Shown: positions 27,459 through 38,016, counted from the stretch's first letter. The stretch is DNA of 64,000 nucleotides from Rhizobiales bacterium YIM 77505 (GCA_000745135.1 JQNH01000001.1:2899501-2963500), one strand, 5' to 3'. Numbers and translations are program-made. Notes: generated by a model from the sequence alone, not told the origin.

Positions 27459-28940
27459 ATGTCGAAGAACAACACCCTGAAACCCCGCCTGCCCCGCGGC
27501 TTTGCGGATCGCGGGCCTTCGGATCTTGCCGCCACGGAGCGCATGCTCCAGGCCATCCGCCGGACCTACGAGCTCTACGGCTTCGAGGCGGTGGAGACTC
27601 CCTTCATCGAATACACGGAGGCGCTCGGCAAATTCCTGCCCGACCAGGACCGGCCGAACGAGGGCGTCTTCTCGTTCCAGGACGAGGACGAGCAGTGGCT
27701 GAGCCTCCGCTACGACCTCACCGCGCCCCTGGCCCGCTATGTGGCCGAGAATTTCGATGCCCTGCCGAAGCCCTATCGGAGCTATCGGGTAGGCTGGGTC
27801 TTCCGCAACGAGAAGCCGGGGCCCGGCCGCTTCCGGCAGTTCATGCAGTTCGACGCCGATACGGTCGGCGCCGCTTCCGTCGCCGCCGACGCCGAGATCT
27901 GCATGATGGCGGCTGACACGCTGGAGAGCGTCGGCATCAAGCGCGGCGACTACGTCGTCAAGGTCAACAACCGCAAGGTGCTCGACGGCGTCATGGAAGC
28001 CGCGGGCCTTATCGGCCAGGAGAACGCCGGCCGGCGCCTCACGGTGCTCCGTGCGATCGACAAGCTCGACCGGCTTGGGCCTGAGGGCGTACGCCAGCTG
28101 CTCGGGGAAGGCCGCCGCGACGAGAGCGGCGATTTCACGCCAGGGGCAAGGCTCGACGAGGCGGCCATCCATCAGATCCTCGCCTTTACCGCTGCCAAGG
28201 GAGAGAGCAACGAGGCGACCGTTGAGCGGCTGAAGCGCGCAGCGGGATCGAGCCTCGGGGCAGAGGGCGTTGCCGAGCTTCAAGAGATCGCCGACCTGAT
28301 CGCCGCCTCGGGCTATGCGGACCGGGTGGCCATCGACCCTGCCGTGGTGCGCGGCCTCGAATACTACACCGGTCCGGTCTTCGAAGCGGAGCTCACCTTC
28401 ACGGTCATGAACGAGGACGGGCAGCCGATCCGTTTCGGCTCGGTGGGCGGCGGCGGGCGTTACGACGGGCTCGTTGGACGCTTCCGCACCGAGCCCGTGC
28501 CGGCGACGGGCTTCTCCATCGGCGTCTCCCGCCTGCTTGCCGCGCTGAAGGCCGTGAACAGCCCCGTCGTCGCCGGCAGCGCAATCCATGGCCCGGTCGT
28601 GGTGCTGGTGATGGACCGCGAGCGCCTGGCCGACTACCAGCGCATGGTCGCGACCTTGCGCAATGCAGGCATCCGTGCCGAGCTCTATCTTGGCTCCTCG
28701 GGTCTCAAGGCGCAGATGAAATACGCCGACCGGCGCGGCTCGCCCTGCGTCGTGATCCAGGGCTCTGACGAGAAGGCGCGCGGCGAGGTTCAGATCAAGG
28801 ACCTCATCGAAGGCGCCAAGGCCGCGGACGCCATTGCGAGCCACGAGGAATGGAAGGCGGCGCGCCCCGCCCAATTCTCCGTCTCCCAGGAGCGGCTTGT
28901 GGAGGCCGTGCGGGAGGTCCTGGGCCGGCACGGCTCGTAA
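27459..28940 (+). CDS. hisS: Histidyl-tRNA synthetase
   Basis: A 493-residue class II synthetase. Motif 1 lies around [14 protein letters not shown], motif 2 around [20 protein letters not shown], the histidine-A region around [13 protein letters not shown] and motif 3 around [15 protein letters not shown]. The C-terminal anticodon domain is present ([17 protein letters not shown] onward). The ATG at 27459 begins the family sequence. It heads a hisS-(small gene)-hisZ-hisG run common in Hyphomicrobiales. Confidence 0.96.
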   Translation: MSKNNTLKPRLPRGFADRGPSDLAATERMLQAIRRTYELYGFEAVETPFIEYTEALGKFLPDQDRPNEGVFSFQDEDEQWLSLRYDLTAPLARYVAENFDALPKPYRSYRVGWVFRNEKPGPGRFRQFMQFDADTVGAASVAADAEICMMAADTLESVGIKRGDYVVKVNNRKVLDGVMEAAGLIGQENAGRRLTVLRAIDKLDRLGPEGVRQLLGEGRRDESGDFTPGARLDEAAIHQILAFTAAKGESNEATVERLKRAAGSSLGAEGVAELQEIADLIAASGYADRVAIDPAVVRGLEYYTGPVFEAELTFTVMNEDGQPIRFGSVGGGGRYDGLVGRFRTEPVPATGFSIGVSRLLAALKAVNSPVVAGSAIHGPVVVLVMDRERLADYQRMVATLRNAGIRAELYLGSSGLKAQMKYADRRGSPCVVIQGSDEKARGEVQIKDLIEGAKAADAIASHEEWKAARPAQFSVSQERLVEAVREVLGRHGS

Positions 28941-29063
28941 GCGAGATCCGTTGCGACGGGAGAAGCCCCCTCGACCTCCCTCCGCGGCGCACAAGACGAC
29001 GGCGCGGAACCGGGCGGGACCTTGGCCGTTACCGACATGTTCGGTGCAGCATCAGGTGCGTCC

Positions 29064-29534
29064 ATGGCGAAGAAGCGTGCGAAGGGAGCGGCGAAAGGCA
29101 AGGCCGGCAGCAAGAAGCAGGAGGTCGCCGCCAGGCCCGCGAAGAAGCGAGGCAAGGCCGGCGCCGCGCTGGCCGAGATCGTGACCTCGCCCCTCGCGCG
29201 CGAGCTCGTCGCCGACGCCCTCATCGCCATCGCCGGCGTGCTCTCCAGCAAGCACAGGGCGAAGGGCCGCGCGTCCGGCGGCGCGAAGGCGGGCGGCGCG
29301 CTTGCCGCCACGGATCAGGGTGCGGCCGGCGCTGCCGACACCGCCACGGGGGCGGTGGTGCAGGTCGTGACGGAGGCGGCTCGGCGCCTCCTCCCCTCCT
29401 CGGCGAACGAGGGCGCGGCCGAAGGCCGTCAGGACCAAGGCGGTCCGGGCATGAGCCCCACGGAGCGCGCCGGCGAGGCGCACGGTTCGCGCAAGGGCAA
29501 GGCGCGCAAGTCCCAGAGCAGTCCCCAAGCCTAG
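29064..29534 (+). CDS. Lys/Ala-rich hypothetical protein
   Basis: A 156-residue frame starting MAKKRAKGAAKGKAGSKK. It has a basic Lys/Ala-rich head, one moderately hydrophobic segment (LVADALIAIAGVL) and a Gly/Ser/Arg-rich tail. The composition recalls histone H1-like or nucleoid-associated tails, but no domain is recognised. ATGs at 29037 and 29064 are both possible. It lies between hisS and hisZ in the same direction, which favours a real gene. The low-complexity, high-GC sequence leaves doubt. Confidence 0.5.
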   Translation: MAKKRAKGAAKGKAGSKKQEVAARPAKKRGKAGAALAEIVTSPLARELVADALIAIAGVLSSKHRAKGRASGGAKAGGALAATDQGAAGAADTATGAVVQVVTEAARRLLPSSANEGAAEGRQDQGGPGMSPTERAGEAHGSRKGKARKSQSSPQA

Positions 29535-29740
29535 GCGGCTGACACGCACCTTGGATGCGGCTGTGAGCGCGGAGAGCGCGGCCCTCCCTCTCACCTCGTC
29601 ATCCCAGCTGCAGGAAAGCTGCGCCAGCTGACGGGCGCCCGAGAAGGCGCCATCGCCGGTTCGGGCCCCGTTCACCGTCCGCGGCGAAAGGCATCGCATC
29701 CTGACGAAGCTGTGCTAGACACCCCGCGGAAGACGGGGTG

Positions 29741-30835
29741 ATGATGGCCTTGCCTCAGAGCGATCGGCTTGTCGCGCTCTTCGAGCGCGAGGGGTATGCA
29801 CGCGTGGAGCCGCCCGTGCTGCAGCCGGCCGAGGTGTTCGTCGATCTCTCGGGCGAGGACATCCGCCGCCGCATGTTCCTCACGCAGGACGCGACCGGTC
29901 GCGAGCTGTGCCTCAGGCCCGAATACACCATTCCCGTCTGCCGCCACCACTTGGCGACCCAGGGCGAGCGGCCCGGCGCCTATTGCTATTGCGGCCCCGT
30001 GTTCCGCCTGCGGCGCAACGAGAATGGCGAGTTCCTCCAGGCCGGCATCGAGTCGATCGGCCGGAAGGATGCGCCCGCCGCAGACGCCGAGATCCTGGCG
30101 CTGGCGCTCGAAGGGCTTGAGACGCTGGGAGCAGGCCCGGTCCTCGTCAGGCTCGGCGATATGGGACTGCTGCACCGCGTCCTCGAAGCCCTCCACATCG
30201 CACCGGCCGCCAAGCGACGGCTCATCCGCGCCATCGTCTCGGGCAAGGGCATCGCCGGCGTCGATCTGGAGCCGGGCCCCGGAGGCGAGCACGCCGGCCT
30301 CCTCGCCGCCATCGAGGGCCAGGCGCCCCAGGCGGCCCGGGCCTTCGTGGAGGACATCCTCTCCATCGCCGGGATCTCCCGTGTCGGCGGCCGCACCGCG
30401 GCGGAGATCGCGGAACGCTTCCTGGCGCGCGCCGGCAACCCGTCCGGCGGCCTCTCGGGCGAGGTCCGCGCCGTGCTCGAGCGCTATCTTGCGATCGCTG
30501 GCGATCCGGACGCCGCGGCGGGCGAGATCTATGCGCTCGCCCGCGATGCGGGGCTCAACCTCGACCGCGCCCTTGCCACCCTGGAGGAGCGCACCGGCTT
30601 CATGGCGGCGCGCGGGCTGGACGTGGGGCGTTTCTCCTTCGCTTGCGACTTCGCCCGCAACCTCGACTACTATACCGGCTTCATCTTCGAGATCGGTCAT
30701 CCCAGCCGCGCCGACGGCAAGCCTCTCGTCGGCGGCGGGCGCTATGACGGGCTCCTGCAGCATCTCGGCGCCGCCGAGCCGGTGCCGGCCGTCGGCTGTT
30801 CGATCTGGCTCGAACGCGTGGGAGGAGAGCCATGA
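29741..30835 (+). CDS. hisZ: ATP phosphoribosyltransferase regulatory subunit HisZ
   Basis: A 364-residue class II synthetase paralogue lacking tRNA-charging motifs in full, the hallmark of HisZ. Synthetase-like blocks remain: [35 protein letters not shown] and a late GGGRYDGLL. It activates HisG and carries histidine feedback control. It overlaps hisG by four bases (ATGA). Two adjacent in-frame ATGs make the exact start uncertain by one codon. Confidence 0.93.
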   Translation: MMALPQSDRLVALFEREGYARVEPPVLQPAEVFVDLSGEDIRRRMFLTQDATGRELCLRPEYTIPVCRHHLATQGERPGAYCYCGPVFRLRRNENGEFLQAGIESIGRKDAPAADAEILALALEGLETLGAGPVLVRLGDMGLLHRVLEALHIAPAAKRRLIRAIVSGKGIAGVDLEPGPGGEHAGLLAAIEGQAPQAARAFVEDILSIAGISRVGGRTAAEIAERFLARAGNPSGGLSGEVRAVLERYLAIAGDPDAAAGEIYALARDAGLNLDRALATLEERTGFMAARGLDVGRFSFACDFARNLDYYTGFIFEIGHPSRADGKPLVGGGRYDGLLQHLGAAEPVPAVGCSIWLERVGGEP

Positions 30836-31803
30836 GCGACGGCCCCCTCGTCCTCGCCGTGCCCTCGAAGGGCCGCCTGCAGGAGAACGCAGCGGCGTTC
30901 TTCGCCCGCGCCGGCCTCGTCCTCTCCCAAAGCCGCGGCGCCCGCGACTACCGCGGGGCGGTGGCCGGCGTTGCGGACATCGAAGTTCTGTTCCTGTCCG
31001 CGTCCGAGATCGTCTCGCAGCTCGCCCAAGGGGGAGCGCATCTTGGCATCACGGGCGAGGATCTCGTCCGCGAATCCATCCCCGACTCCGAGGAGACGGT
31101 TGCGCTTCTCGCGCCGCTTGGGTTCGGCCACGCCAATGTGGTGGTCGCCGTGCCGCAGGCCTGGATCGACGTGCGGACCATGGCGGATCTGGAGGAGATC
31201 GCCACGGACTTGCGCGTCCGGCACGGCCAGCGCATGCGGGTTGCGACCAAGTACGTGAACCTGACCCGGCGCTTCTTCGCGGAGCATAGCCTTGCGGACT
31301 ACCGCATTGTCGAGAGCCTTGGGGCGACGGAGGGCGCCCCGGCCGCGGGAGCGGCGGAGATCATCGTCGACATCACCACGACCGGTGCGACGCTGGCCGC
31401 CAACGCTCTGAAGGTCCTGGACGATGGCGTGATCCTGCGCTCGGAGGCCAATCTGGTCGCCTCGCTCAAGGCCGAGTGGGGACCCAGGGCGCGGGCAGCG
31501 GCGAAAACCGTCTTCACCCGCATCGCTGCGGAAGAGGAGGCGCGCACCACCCGCGAGCTTCACGTCGCCCTCGACGAGGGCCGCCGCCTCGACCTTGATC
31601 GCCTGGGCCAACGTCATGCCTTCACCCTCCCCTATGCAGGGGGGACCAACGGCACGCTCGTCCTGCACTGTCCGGCCGCCGACGTGTTCGGCCTCGTCGA
31701 TGCGCTTCTCGAGGACGGCGCCCGAAGCGTGACCGTGCGGACGCTGGACTACGTGTTCCGCACCTCGAACCCGCTTGCCGACCGCCTTTTCGCCCGGCTG
31801 TAG
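30832..31803 (+). CDS. hisG: ATP phosphoribosyltransferase HisG
   Basis: A 323-residue HisG that starts histidine synthesis by joining ATP and PRPP. Landmarks: [41 protein letters not shown] and the PRPP loop [16 protein letters not shown]. It carries a C-terminal segment of about 90 residues beyond the catalytic core, yet hisZ is encoded immediately upstream. Enzymes that use HisZ are usually the short form, so the extra segment is worth noting; similar lengths occur in other Hyphomicrobiales. Confidence 0.95.
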   Translation: MSDGPLVLAVPSKGRLQENAAAFFARAGLVLSQSRGARDYRGAVAGVADIEVLFLSASEIVSQLAQGGAHLGITGEDLVRESIPDSEETVALLAPLGFGHANVVVAVPQAWIDVRTMADLEEIATDLRVRHGQRMRVATKYVNLTRRFFAEHSLADYRIVESLGATEGAPAAGAAEIIVDITTTGATLAANALKVLDDGVILRSEANLVASLKAEWGPRARAAAKTVFTRIAAEEEARTTRELHVALDEGRRLDLDRLGQRHAFTLPYAGGTNGTLVLHCPAADVFGLVDALLEDGARSVTVRTLDYVFRTSNPLADRLFARL

Positions 31804-31930
31804 CGGAACGCCCCAGGAAACATCGACGGAAACCTCGACGGCTGTCCCGTCGGCTCGCCCGCTCGCCGTTGCCAGGCAACGGGCGCGCCCTTATGGTCCG
31901 CGCGGATTTTCTTGCGGAGACAGCTCACGA

Positions 31931-32395
31931 ATGACAGCGTTGCGGATCGCTGCGGCGCTCCTGATCACCTTGGCGGCCACGGCGGCCGAGGCCCAGCGCG
32001 GACGCCGGGACGAAGGCCAGCAGCCGCCCTCCCAGGGCGCCCAGCCGGTGATGAAGGAGCAGAAGATCTTCCCGACGAAGGTTCCGTGGGTTGCGGTGAG
32101 CCTCAACGGGAAACCGTTCTCGGGCGAGCGCCCGACCTTCATCCTCGACGAACAGTTCCGCATGCGGGGCTTTGGCGGCTGCAACACCTTCTCGACCACC
32201 GCCTACCCCTTGCGGGAACAGCGCTTCGCCGTCGGCCCCTTCGCCCTGACCAAGAAGTCCTGCGACAAGGCCGTGATGCAGGCCGAGCAGGCGTTCCTGG
32301 TGGCCCTGCGCACCTCCCTGCAGTGGGACACGGTGGGCGGCCAGCTCGTGCTTAAGGGCCAGAACGGCGAACTGCGGTTCGAGCGCTCGATCTGA
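31931..32395 (+). CDS. META-domain secreted protein (HslJ-like)
   Basis: A 154-residue protein with a Sec signal (MTALRIAAALLITLAATAAEA), a short polar linker and a META/DUF306 domain (PTFILDEQFRMRGFGGCNTFSTTAYPL, here broken to RGFGGCNTFS as landmark). HslJ relatives are envelope stress proteins. It starts at the ATG at 31931 and converges with the ABC transporter gene. Two further Cys (KKSC and the GGC) could pair. Confidence 0.85.
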   Translation: MTALRIAAALLITLAATAAEAQRGRRDEGQQPPSQGAQPVMKEQKIFPTKVPWVAVSLNGKPFSGERPTFILDEQFRMRGFGGCNTFSTTAYPLREQRFAVGPFALTKKSCDKAVMQAEQAFLVALRTSLQWDTVGGQLVLKGQNGELRFERSI

Positions 32396-32402
32396 CGAGG
32401 GT

Positions 32403-34505
32403 CTACTGGGCCGCCGCCGGCGCGCGCATGTCGGTGGGCGAGAACTGATCGCCCGAGGCGGTCGGCCGCATGTCGATGCGCCGGTCGTGGAAGGCGGCGA
32501 GGGTCGAGCGGTGGCCGATGGAGATGACGGTCGTCTTCGGCAGCCGTTCGCGCAGCATGCGATAGATCGCCTCCTCGGTCGGCTCGTCGAGGGCCGCGGT
32601 CGCCTCGTCGAGAAGGAGCCAGTCCGGCCGGGCAAGGAGCGCCCGGGCGATCGCAAGCCGCTGCTGCTCGCCGCCCGAGAGGCGCTGCGTCCAGTTGTCC
32701 TCCACGTCGAGCTGGTCGGCGAGATGGGGCAGGCGCACTGCCTTGAGAGCCTCGACGATCTCCTCGTCGCGGTAAGTGCCCGTGACCGCCGGATAGGTCA
32801 CGGCGCCGCGCAAGGTCCCGATCGGGATATAGGGCCGCTGCGGCAGGAGCATCATGGTCGCGCCCTGCGGCGCGACGATCTCCCCATGGCCGAACGGCCA
32901 GATGCCGGAGATGGCGCGGAAAAGGGTCGATTTGCCGGAGCCTGAGGGGCCGGTGAGCAGCACGCTCTCCCCCGGCCGGAAGACGAGCTCACGAGCCCGC
33001 ACGAGCTCCCGCCCGTTCGGCAGGGCGACCATGAGGTTGTGGAGGCGCAGCGCCGCGTCCTCTCCCTCCTTCAGACGCAGGCGCTCCTCGGCCCTGGCGC
33101 CGGCCTGCACCTCCGCGATCGCCCCCTCGAAGGTGGTGAGGCGGTCGATCACCGCCTTGTAGTCGGCGAGGGTCGTATAGGCCGAGATGAAGAAGGTGAG
33201 GGCCGACTCGACGCGGCTGAAAGCCCCGACCGTCTGCTGCATCTGCCCCAGCGTGATCTTGCCCGCGAAGAAATAGGGCGCCGTGATGAGATAGGGCACC
33301 ACGACATTGGCCTGGAAATAGCTGAGGGTGAAGGTCTGCAGCTTCAGATAGCGGCTGACGATCGCCATGTAGTTGCGGATGATCTGGGCAAAACGTCCCC
33401 CGAGCCGCTCCTTCTCCGCCGGCTCGCCTTCGAGGAGCGCGATCTGCTCCGCATATTCCCGCAGCCGCGCCAGCGAGAAGCGGTAGTCGGCCTCGTAGCG
33501 CTCCTGCTGGAAGTTGAGGCGGATCAGCGGTCGGCCGATGACGTGGGTGAGCCAGGTACCGAGCACCGCATAGGCGATGACGAACCACACGAGGAGACCC
33601 GGCACCACATAGTCGGTCCCCGGGAAGGTGAATCCTTGCGAGATCGACCAGAGGATGGCGACGAAGGAGACGAGCGTCGCGGACTGGGTCAGAAGACTGA
33701 TGGAGAGCGAATAGGTGGTCTCCACATATTTGCGCAGGTCCTCGGCGATGCGCTGGTCGGGGTTGTCCGCCTCCGCATGGCTCAACTGCATGCGGTAATG
33801 GGTGCTGCCGCCGAGCCATTCCCCGACGAAGACCTCGTTGAGATAGCTGCGCCAGCGGATGCGCAGCACATAGCCGAGATAGACCTCGGTCAGGGCCACG
33901 ATCACATGCACGGTGGCGAGCGGCACGAACACCCACAGGAGCTGATACCAGAAGGCCTCGGCGTTGCGGTCCTGGAAGGAGTTGAAGAGGTCGCGCGAGA
34001 AGAAGTTCAGGCGGACGTTGAGCGCCACCTGGAAGAGGTTGATGCCGATGAGCACGGCGAGGAACATCGTGCCGATGCCGCCCTCGGTGGCCCGCACCAG
34101 GCCGACGCCCGGAACGCGGATCATGCTCTCGGCCCCGGCCTCGAAGTAACGATCGGCGATCGCCATGATGGTGCGGATCACCGGAACGAAGGACAGCGCG
34201 TAGATGAGGAGGGCGAAGGCGCTCGCCCCGATCGGCGTCGAGACCGGCGGCACATAGCCCTCATAGCCCGCCGGAACGAGGCCCGCAGCCGCCGCAACGA
34301 GGAGCCCGACGACGACCACATGGGCGCCGGCCAGCATGGCGATGAACACGCGCAGGAACTTCGGGATGCCCCGCGCCACATAAAGAAGGCCGGCGGTGGC
34401 CAAGGTGATCACCGGCAGGATGAGCGGAAAGCTCCCCCACCCGCTCAGGCTCGCCGCCAGCACGGCAAGCCCCACCGCCGCAACCCCGATGCTCGCCTTG
34501 ATCAT
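32403..34505 (-). CDS. SbmA/YddA-type ABC transporter, fused permease and ATPase
   Basis: A 700-residue fusion. The first half has several membrane helices and the SbmA/BacA-like block (NFFSRDLFNSFQDRNAEAFWYQL region, VYLGYVLRIRWR, YRMQLSHAEADNPDQRIAEDL). The second half is an ABC ATPase with Walker A GPSGSGKST, signature LSGGEQQRLAIARAL and Walker B WLLLDEATAALD. The ATG at 34505 follows AGGGAG; longer starts add non-family residues. Relatives such as YddA and Rv1819c import peptides or cobalamin, and the BacA/SbmA relatives move peptides. The substrate here is unknown. Confidence 0.9.
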   Translation of the reverse strand: MIKASIGVAAVGLAVLAASLSGWGSFPLILPVITLATAGLLYVARGIPKFLRVFIAMLAGAHVVVVGLLVAAAAGLVPAGYEGYVPPVSTPIGASAFALLIYALSFVPVIRTIMAIADRYFEAGAESMIRVPGVGLVRATEGGIGTMFLAVLIGINLFQVALNVRLNFFSRDLFNSFQDRNAEAFWYQLLWVFVPLATVHVIVALTEVYLGYVLRIRWRSYLNEVFVGEWLGGSTHYRMQLSHAEADNPDQRIAEDLRKYVETTYSLSISLLTQSATLVSFVAILWSISQGFTFPGTDYVVPGLLVWFVIAYAVLGTWLTHVIGRPLIRLNFQQERYEADYRFSLARLREYAEQIALLEGEPAEKERLGGRFAQIIRNYMAIVSRYLKLQTFTLSYFQANVVVPYLITAPYFFAGKITLGQMQQTVGAFSRVESALTFFISAYTTLADYKAVIDRLTTFEGAIAEVQAGARAEERLRLKEGEDAALRLHNLMVALPNGRELVRARELVFRPGESVLLTGPSGSGKSTLFRAISGIWPFGHGEIVAPQGATMMLLPQRPYIPIGTLRGAVTYPAVTGTYRDEEIVEALKAVRLPHLADQLDVEDNWTQRLSGGEQQRLAIARALLARPDWLLLDEATAALDEPTEEAIYRMLRERLPKTTVISIGHRSTLAAFHDRRIDMRPTASGDQFSPTDMRAPAAAQ

Positions 34506-34784
34506 CTGAGCAACTCCCTGCGGCCGCTGCCGGCCGGCCCACCGCTCAATAGAGGTTGCGGCGCAGCGATCAACCGCCCCATGGCCGCAGCAACGAGCGG
34601 CGCCCCCGGGGAAACGGAACACGACCCGGCTCACCCGGGCGGCGGGAACAACGTCCGGGGACGATGTTCAACTTTCGACTAGTCCCCCTTGCCAGGGCTG
34701 GCCCGATCATCGTTAGCTGCGCCGACAACAAGCGTGGGCGGTCGAGCCCCGCCTACGAAGGCAAGAGCTAGGGAGGAATTCGTC

Positions 34785-35897
34785 ATGACCAAGGCCAAGA
34801 GTTCGGACCGTGGGGCGTCGCGGCGCAAGTTCCTGCAGGTCGCCGGGCTCGGCGCCGCGGGAACCGTCGCCATGCCGCAGGTCTCGCGGGCGCAGACCCT
34901 GACCTGGAAGTTCCAGTCGACCTGGCCGACCAAGGACATCTTCCACGAGATGGCGGTCGATTACGCCAAGAAGGTCGGGGAGATGAGCGGCGGACGCCTG
35001 AAGCTCGAGGTGCTCGCCGCCGGCGCGGTCGTGCCCGCCTTCCAGATGCAGGACGCGGTTCACGCCGGCATCCTCGACGGCGGCCACGGGGTGACGGCCT
35101 ATTGGTATGGCAAGCACAAGGCGTTCTCGCTGTTCGGAACGCCGCCAGCCCTGGGCTGGGACGCCCACAGCTTCCTCGGCTGGTTCTATCACGGCGGCGG
35201 CGAGGCGCTGTACAACGAACTCGTCAACGACATTCTCAAGGTCAATGTGGTCGGCTATCTCTACTTCCCCATGCCGACCCAGCCGCTCGGCTGGTTCAAG
35301 CGGGAGGTGAAGTCGCCCGACGACCTCAAGAACATCAAGTATCGGACGGTTGGTCTGTCCGCCGACCTGTTCAAGGAGCTCGGCGCCGCCGTCACCATCC
35401 TTCCGGGCGGCGAGATCGTCCCGGCCATGGATCGCGGCCTTCTCGACGCGGCCGAGTTCAACAACCCGTCCTCGGACATCCTCCTCGGCTTCTCGGACGT
35501 GTCGAAGTACTACATGCTCCAGAGCTACCATCAGGCAGCCGAGGCCTTCGAGGTCATCTTCAACAAGGGCAAAGTCAACGCCCTGCCGGCCGAGCTCAAG
35601 TCCATCCTCCGCTATGCCGCCTTCGCGGCGACCGCGGATCAGCTCGGCATGGCCTATGACCGCTACTCGAAGGATTTCGAGGAGCTGAAGAAGCGCGGCG
35701 TGAACATGGTCAAGACGCCCGACTCCGTGCTCCAGGCCCAGCTGAGCGCCTGGGACAAGGTCATCGAGGCGCAGTCCAAGGAGGCGTTCTTCGCCAAGGT
35801 GCTCAATTCCCAGAAGGCGTGGGTGAAGCGCACGGGGGCGTATCTGGAGCTGAACAACGTCTCCAACACCATGGCCTACAAGCACTTCTTCGGTTGA
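34785..35897 (+). CDS. TRAP transporter DctP-family solute-binding protein, Tat-exported
   Basis: A 370-residue DctP protein with a twin-arginine signal (SRRKFLQVAGLGAAG). The body resembles the TakP/2-oxo acid binding branch: TWPTKDIFHEMAVDYAKKV, GILDGGHGVTAYWYGKHKAF, KYRTVGLSADLFKELGAAV and MDRGLLDAAEFNNPSSD. A strong GGGAGGAA site precedes the ATG. A tight hairpin lies between it and the permease genes. Tat export implies it folds, perhaps with its ligand, before secretion. Confidence 0.92.
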   Translation: MTKAKSSDRGASRRKFLQVAGLGAAGTVAMPQVSRAQTLTWKFQSTWPTKDIFHEMAVDYAKKVGEMSGGRLKLEVLAAGAVVPAFQMQDAVHAGILDGGHGVTAYWYGKHKAFSLFGTPPALGWDAHSFLGWFYHGGGEALYNELVNDILKVNVVGYLYFPMPTQPLGWFKREVKSPDDLKNIKYRTVGLSADLFKELGAAVTILPGGEIVPAMDRGLLDAAEFNNPSSDILLGFSDVSKYYMLQSYHQAAEAFEVIFNKGKVNALPAELKSILRYAAFAATADQLGMAYDRYSKDFEELKKRGVNMVKTPDSVLQAQLSAWDKVIEAQSKEAFFAKVLNSQKAWVKRTGAYLELNNVSNTMAYKHFFG

Positions 35898-35910
35898 CGG
35901 CGCTCACCGG

Positions 35911-35941
35911 GAGCCCGCGCGAGGCACGCTCGCGCGGGCTC
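35911..35941 (+). terminator. Hairpin between dctP and dctQ, probable partial terminator
   Basis: A perfect 12-bp stem, GAGCCCGCGCGA (35911-35922) with TCGCGCGGGCTC (35930-35941), followed by a short TCTTGT. The U-tract is poor, so it should attenuate rather than stop transcription, or protect the dctP message. This would give more binding protein than permease. Confidence 0.65.
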
Positions 35942-35975
35942 TCTTGTGCCCATCGACAGGGACGGCTTCTCGACG

Positions 35976-36596
35976 ATGAACCGGGCGCTCTTCTTCATCG
36001 ACGGCCTCAGCACATGGGTCGGCAAGACCTTCGGCTGGTGCATCCTTCTGCTGACGCTGGCGGTGAGTTACGAGGTCGTCTCGCGCTATGCTTTCGGCCG
36101 GCCGACGGACTGGGCCTTCGACGCGTCCTACATGCTGTATGGGGCGCTCTTCATGATGGCCGGCGCCTACACGCTCGCCCGCAACGGCCATGTCCGGGGC
36201 GATTTTCTCTACCGGAGCTGGTCGCCGCGCACCCAGGCCCGGGTCGACCTCGTGCTCTACATCCTGTTCTTCTTTCCCGGCATCCTCGCCTTCATCTACG
36301 CGGGCTATGGCTTCGCGCGGCTGTCCTGGCTCATGAACGAGCACTCCTCCGCGAGCCCCAACGGTCCGCCGGTGTATCACTTCAAGGCGCTCATCCCGAT
36401 CACGGGCGTGCTCATGCTGCTGCAGGGCGTCGTCGAGACCGTGCGATGCATCATCTGCCTCCGCACCGGCCAGTGGCCGCAGCGGCTCCATGACGTGGAA
36501 GAGCTCGAGAAGGTGATCCTGGAGGAGGCCGGCGAGGGCAAGCTCGACGTGGTCAAGGAGCTCGAGGAAATCGGCCAGCGCAAGGGGGCGGTTTGA
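35976..36596 (+). CDS. TRAP transporter small permease DctQ
   Basis: A 206-residue four-helix DctQ protein. VSYEVVSRYAFGRPTDWAFDA and RNGHVRGDFLY are the usual DctQ blocks. A GTG at 35946 would add ten residues; the ATG at 35976 is preferred. Its C-terminal 40 residues are charged and predicted to be helical. TGATG overlap with dctM couples translation. Confidence 0.9.
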   Translation: MNRALFFIDGLSTWVGKTFGWCILLLTLAVSYEVVSRYAFGRPTDWAFDASYMLYGALFMMAGAYTLARNGHVRGDFLYRSWSPRTQARVDLVLYILFFFPGILAFIYAGYGFARLSWLMNEHSSASPNGPPVYHFKALIPITGVLMLLQGVVETVRCIICLRTGQWPQRLHDVEELEKVILEEAGEGKLDVVKELEEIGQRKGAV

Positions 36597-37924
36597 TGTT
36601 CGGCCTCGACAACCCCGAGCTCGGCGTCCTGATGCTGGCGATGTTCGTCGTCTGCATCATGCTCGGCTTTCCGATCGCCTTCACGCTCATGGCCCTTGGC
36701 GTGTTCTTCGGCTACCACGCCATGGGCGAGACGGTGTTCCAGCTCGTCGTGCAGCGCACCTACTCGGTCATGACCAACGACGTCCTGATCTCGGTGCCGC
36801 TGTTCGTGTTCATGGGCTACATCATCGAGCGCGCCAACATCCTCGACCGCCTCTTCCGGTCGCTCCAGCTCGCCGCGGGGGGGATCCCGGCGTCTCTTGC
36901 GGTGGCGACGCTTGCGACATGCGCCCTGTTCGCCACCGCCACGGGCATCGTCGGCGCCGTCGTGACGCTGATGGGGCTCCTCGCCTTTCCCGCCATGCTG
37001 CGGGCCGGCTACGACGTGAAGCTTTCGGCGGGCGTCGTCTGCGCCGGCGGCTGCCTCGGCATCCTGATCCCGCCGAGCGTCATGCTCATCCTTTATGGCG
37101 CCACCGCCGGCGTGTCGGTGGTCAAGCTCTATGCGGGCGCTTTCTTTCCCGGCCTGATGCTCGCCGGCCTCTATATGCTCTACGTGATGGGGCTCGCGAT
37201 CGCGAAGCCGTCGGTCGCGCCGAAGCTGCCGCCCGAGGAGCGCAACGTTCCCCTCGGACAGGTGGTCTTCGCACTCTCCACCTCCTTCCTTCCGCTCGCC
37301 TCCCTCATCCTGGCGGTGCTCGGCTCCATCATGTTCGGTCTGGCGACGCCGTCGGAAGCCGCCGCCGTGGGCGCCCTCGGCAGCCTTGTTCTCGCCGCCG
37401 CCTACCGGGCCCTGACCCTGGAGAAGCTGAAGGAATCGGTGTTCCTGACGGCGCGCACCTCGGCCATGGTGTGCTGGCTGTTCATCGGCTCGTTCATCTT
37501 CTCGGCGATCTTCGCCTATCTCGGCGGCCACCAGCCGATCGAGCGCTTCGTCCTGGGGCTCGACCTGTCGCCCGTCGGCTTCATGATCCTGGCGCAGCTC
37601 ATCATCTTCGTCCTCGGCTGGCCGCTCGAGTGGACCGAGATCATCGTCATCTTCGTGCCGATCTTCCTCCCCCTCCTCAAGCACTTCGACATCGATCCCC
37701 TGTTCTTCGGGCTCCTCATCGCCCTCAACATCCAGACCTCGTTCCTCTCCCCTCCCGTCGCCATGGCGCCTTTCTATCTCAAGGGCGTGGCGCCGAGCTG
37801 GGTGAACATCAACGACATCTTCAAGGGCGTCATGCCGTTCCTGTTCATCGTGCTGATCGCCATGGCCCTCCTCTACACCTTCCCGCAGATCGGGCTTTGG
37901 CTGCCCGAATACCTTTATCGCTAA
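36596..37924 (+). CDS. TRAP transporter large permease DctM
   Basis: A 442-residue large permease with about twelve helices and DctM blocks (FATATGIVGAVVTLMG, AGGCLGILIPPSVMLILYG, FLSPPVAMAPFYLKG). The ATG shares one base with the dctQ stop. With the Tat-exported DctP it forms a full TRAP importer, probably for a 2-oxo or hydroxy acid. Confidence 0.93.
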   Translation: MFGLDNPELGVLMLAMFVVCIMLGFPIAFTLMALGVFFGYHAMGETVFQLVVQRTYSVMTNDVLISVPLFVFMGYIIERANILDRLFRSLQLAAGGIPASLAVATLATCALFATATGIVGAVVTLMGLLAFPAMLRAGYDVKLSAGVVCAGGCLGILIPPSVMLILYGATAGVSVVKLYAGAFFPGLMLAGLYMLYVMGLAIAKPSVAPKLPPEERNVPLGQVVFALSTSFLPLASLILAVLGSIMFGLATPSEAAAVGALGSLVLAAAYRALTLEKLKESVFLTARTSAMVCWLFIGSFIFSAIFAYLGGHQPIERFVLGLDLSPVGFMILAQLIIFVLGWPLEWTEIIVIFVPIFLPLLKHFDIDPLFFGLLIALNIQTSFLSPPVAMAPFYLKGVAPSWVNINDIFKGVMPFLFIVLIAMALLYTFPQIGLWLPEYLYR

Positions 37925-37971
37925 GCTTCCGCTGCTTCGACCTTGGGTCCTGTCCTTGATCGGATCTGACA

Positions 37972-37992
37972 GGGCCGGTAGCTTGCCGGCCC
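37972..37992 (+). terminator. GC-rich hairpin after dctM
   Basis: GGGCCGG (37972-37978) pairs with CCGGCCC (37986-37992). There is no T run, so its role as a terminator is uncertain. It also lies in the leader of the oxygenase gene. Confidence 0.35.
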
Positions 37993-38016
37993 AAGGACGG
38001 TTGGGACCGACTCATC

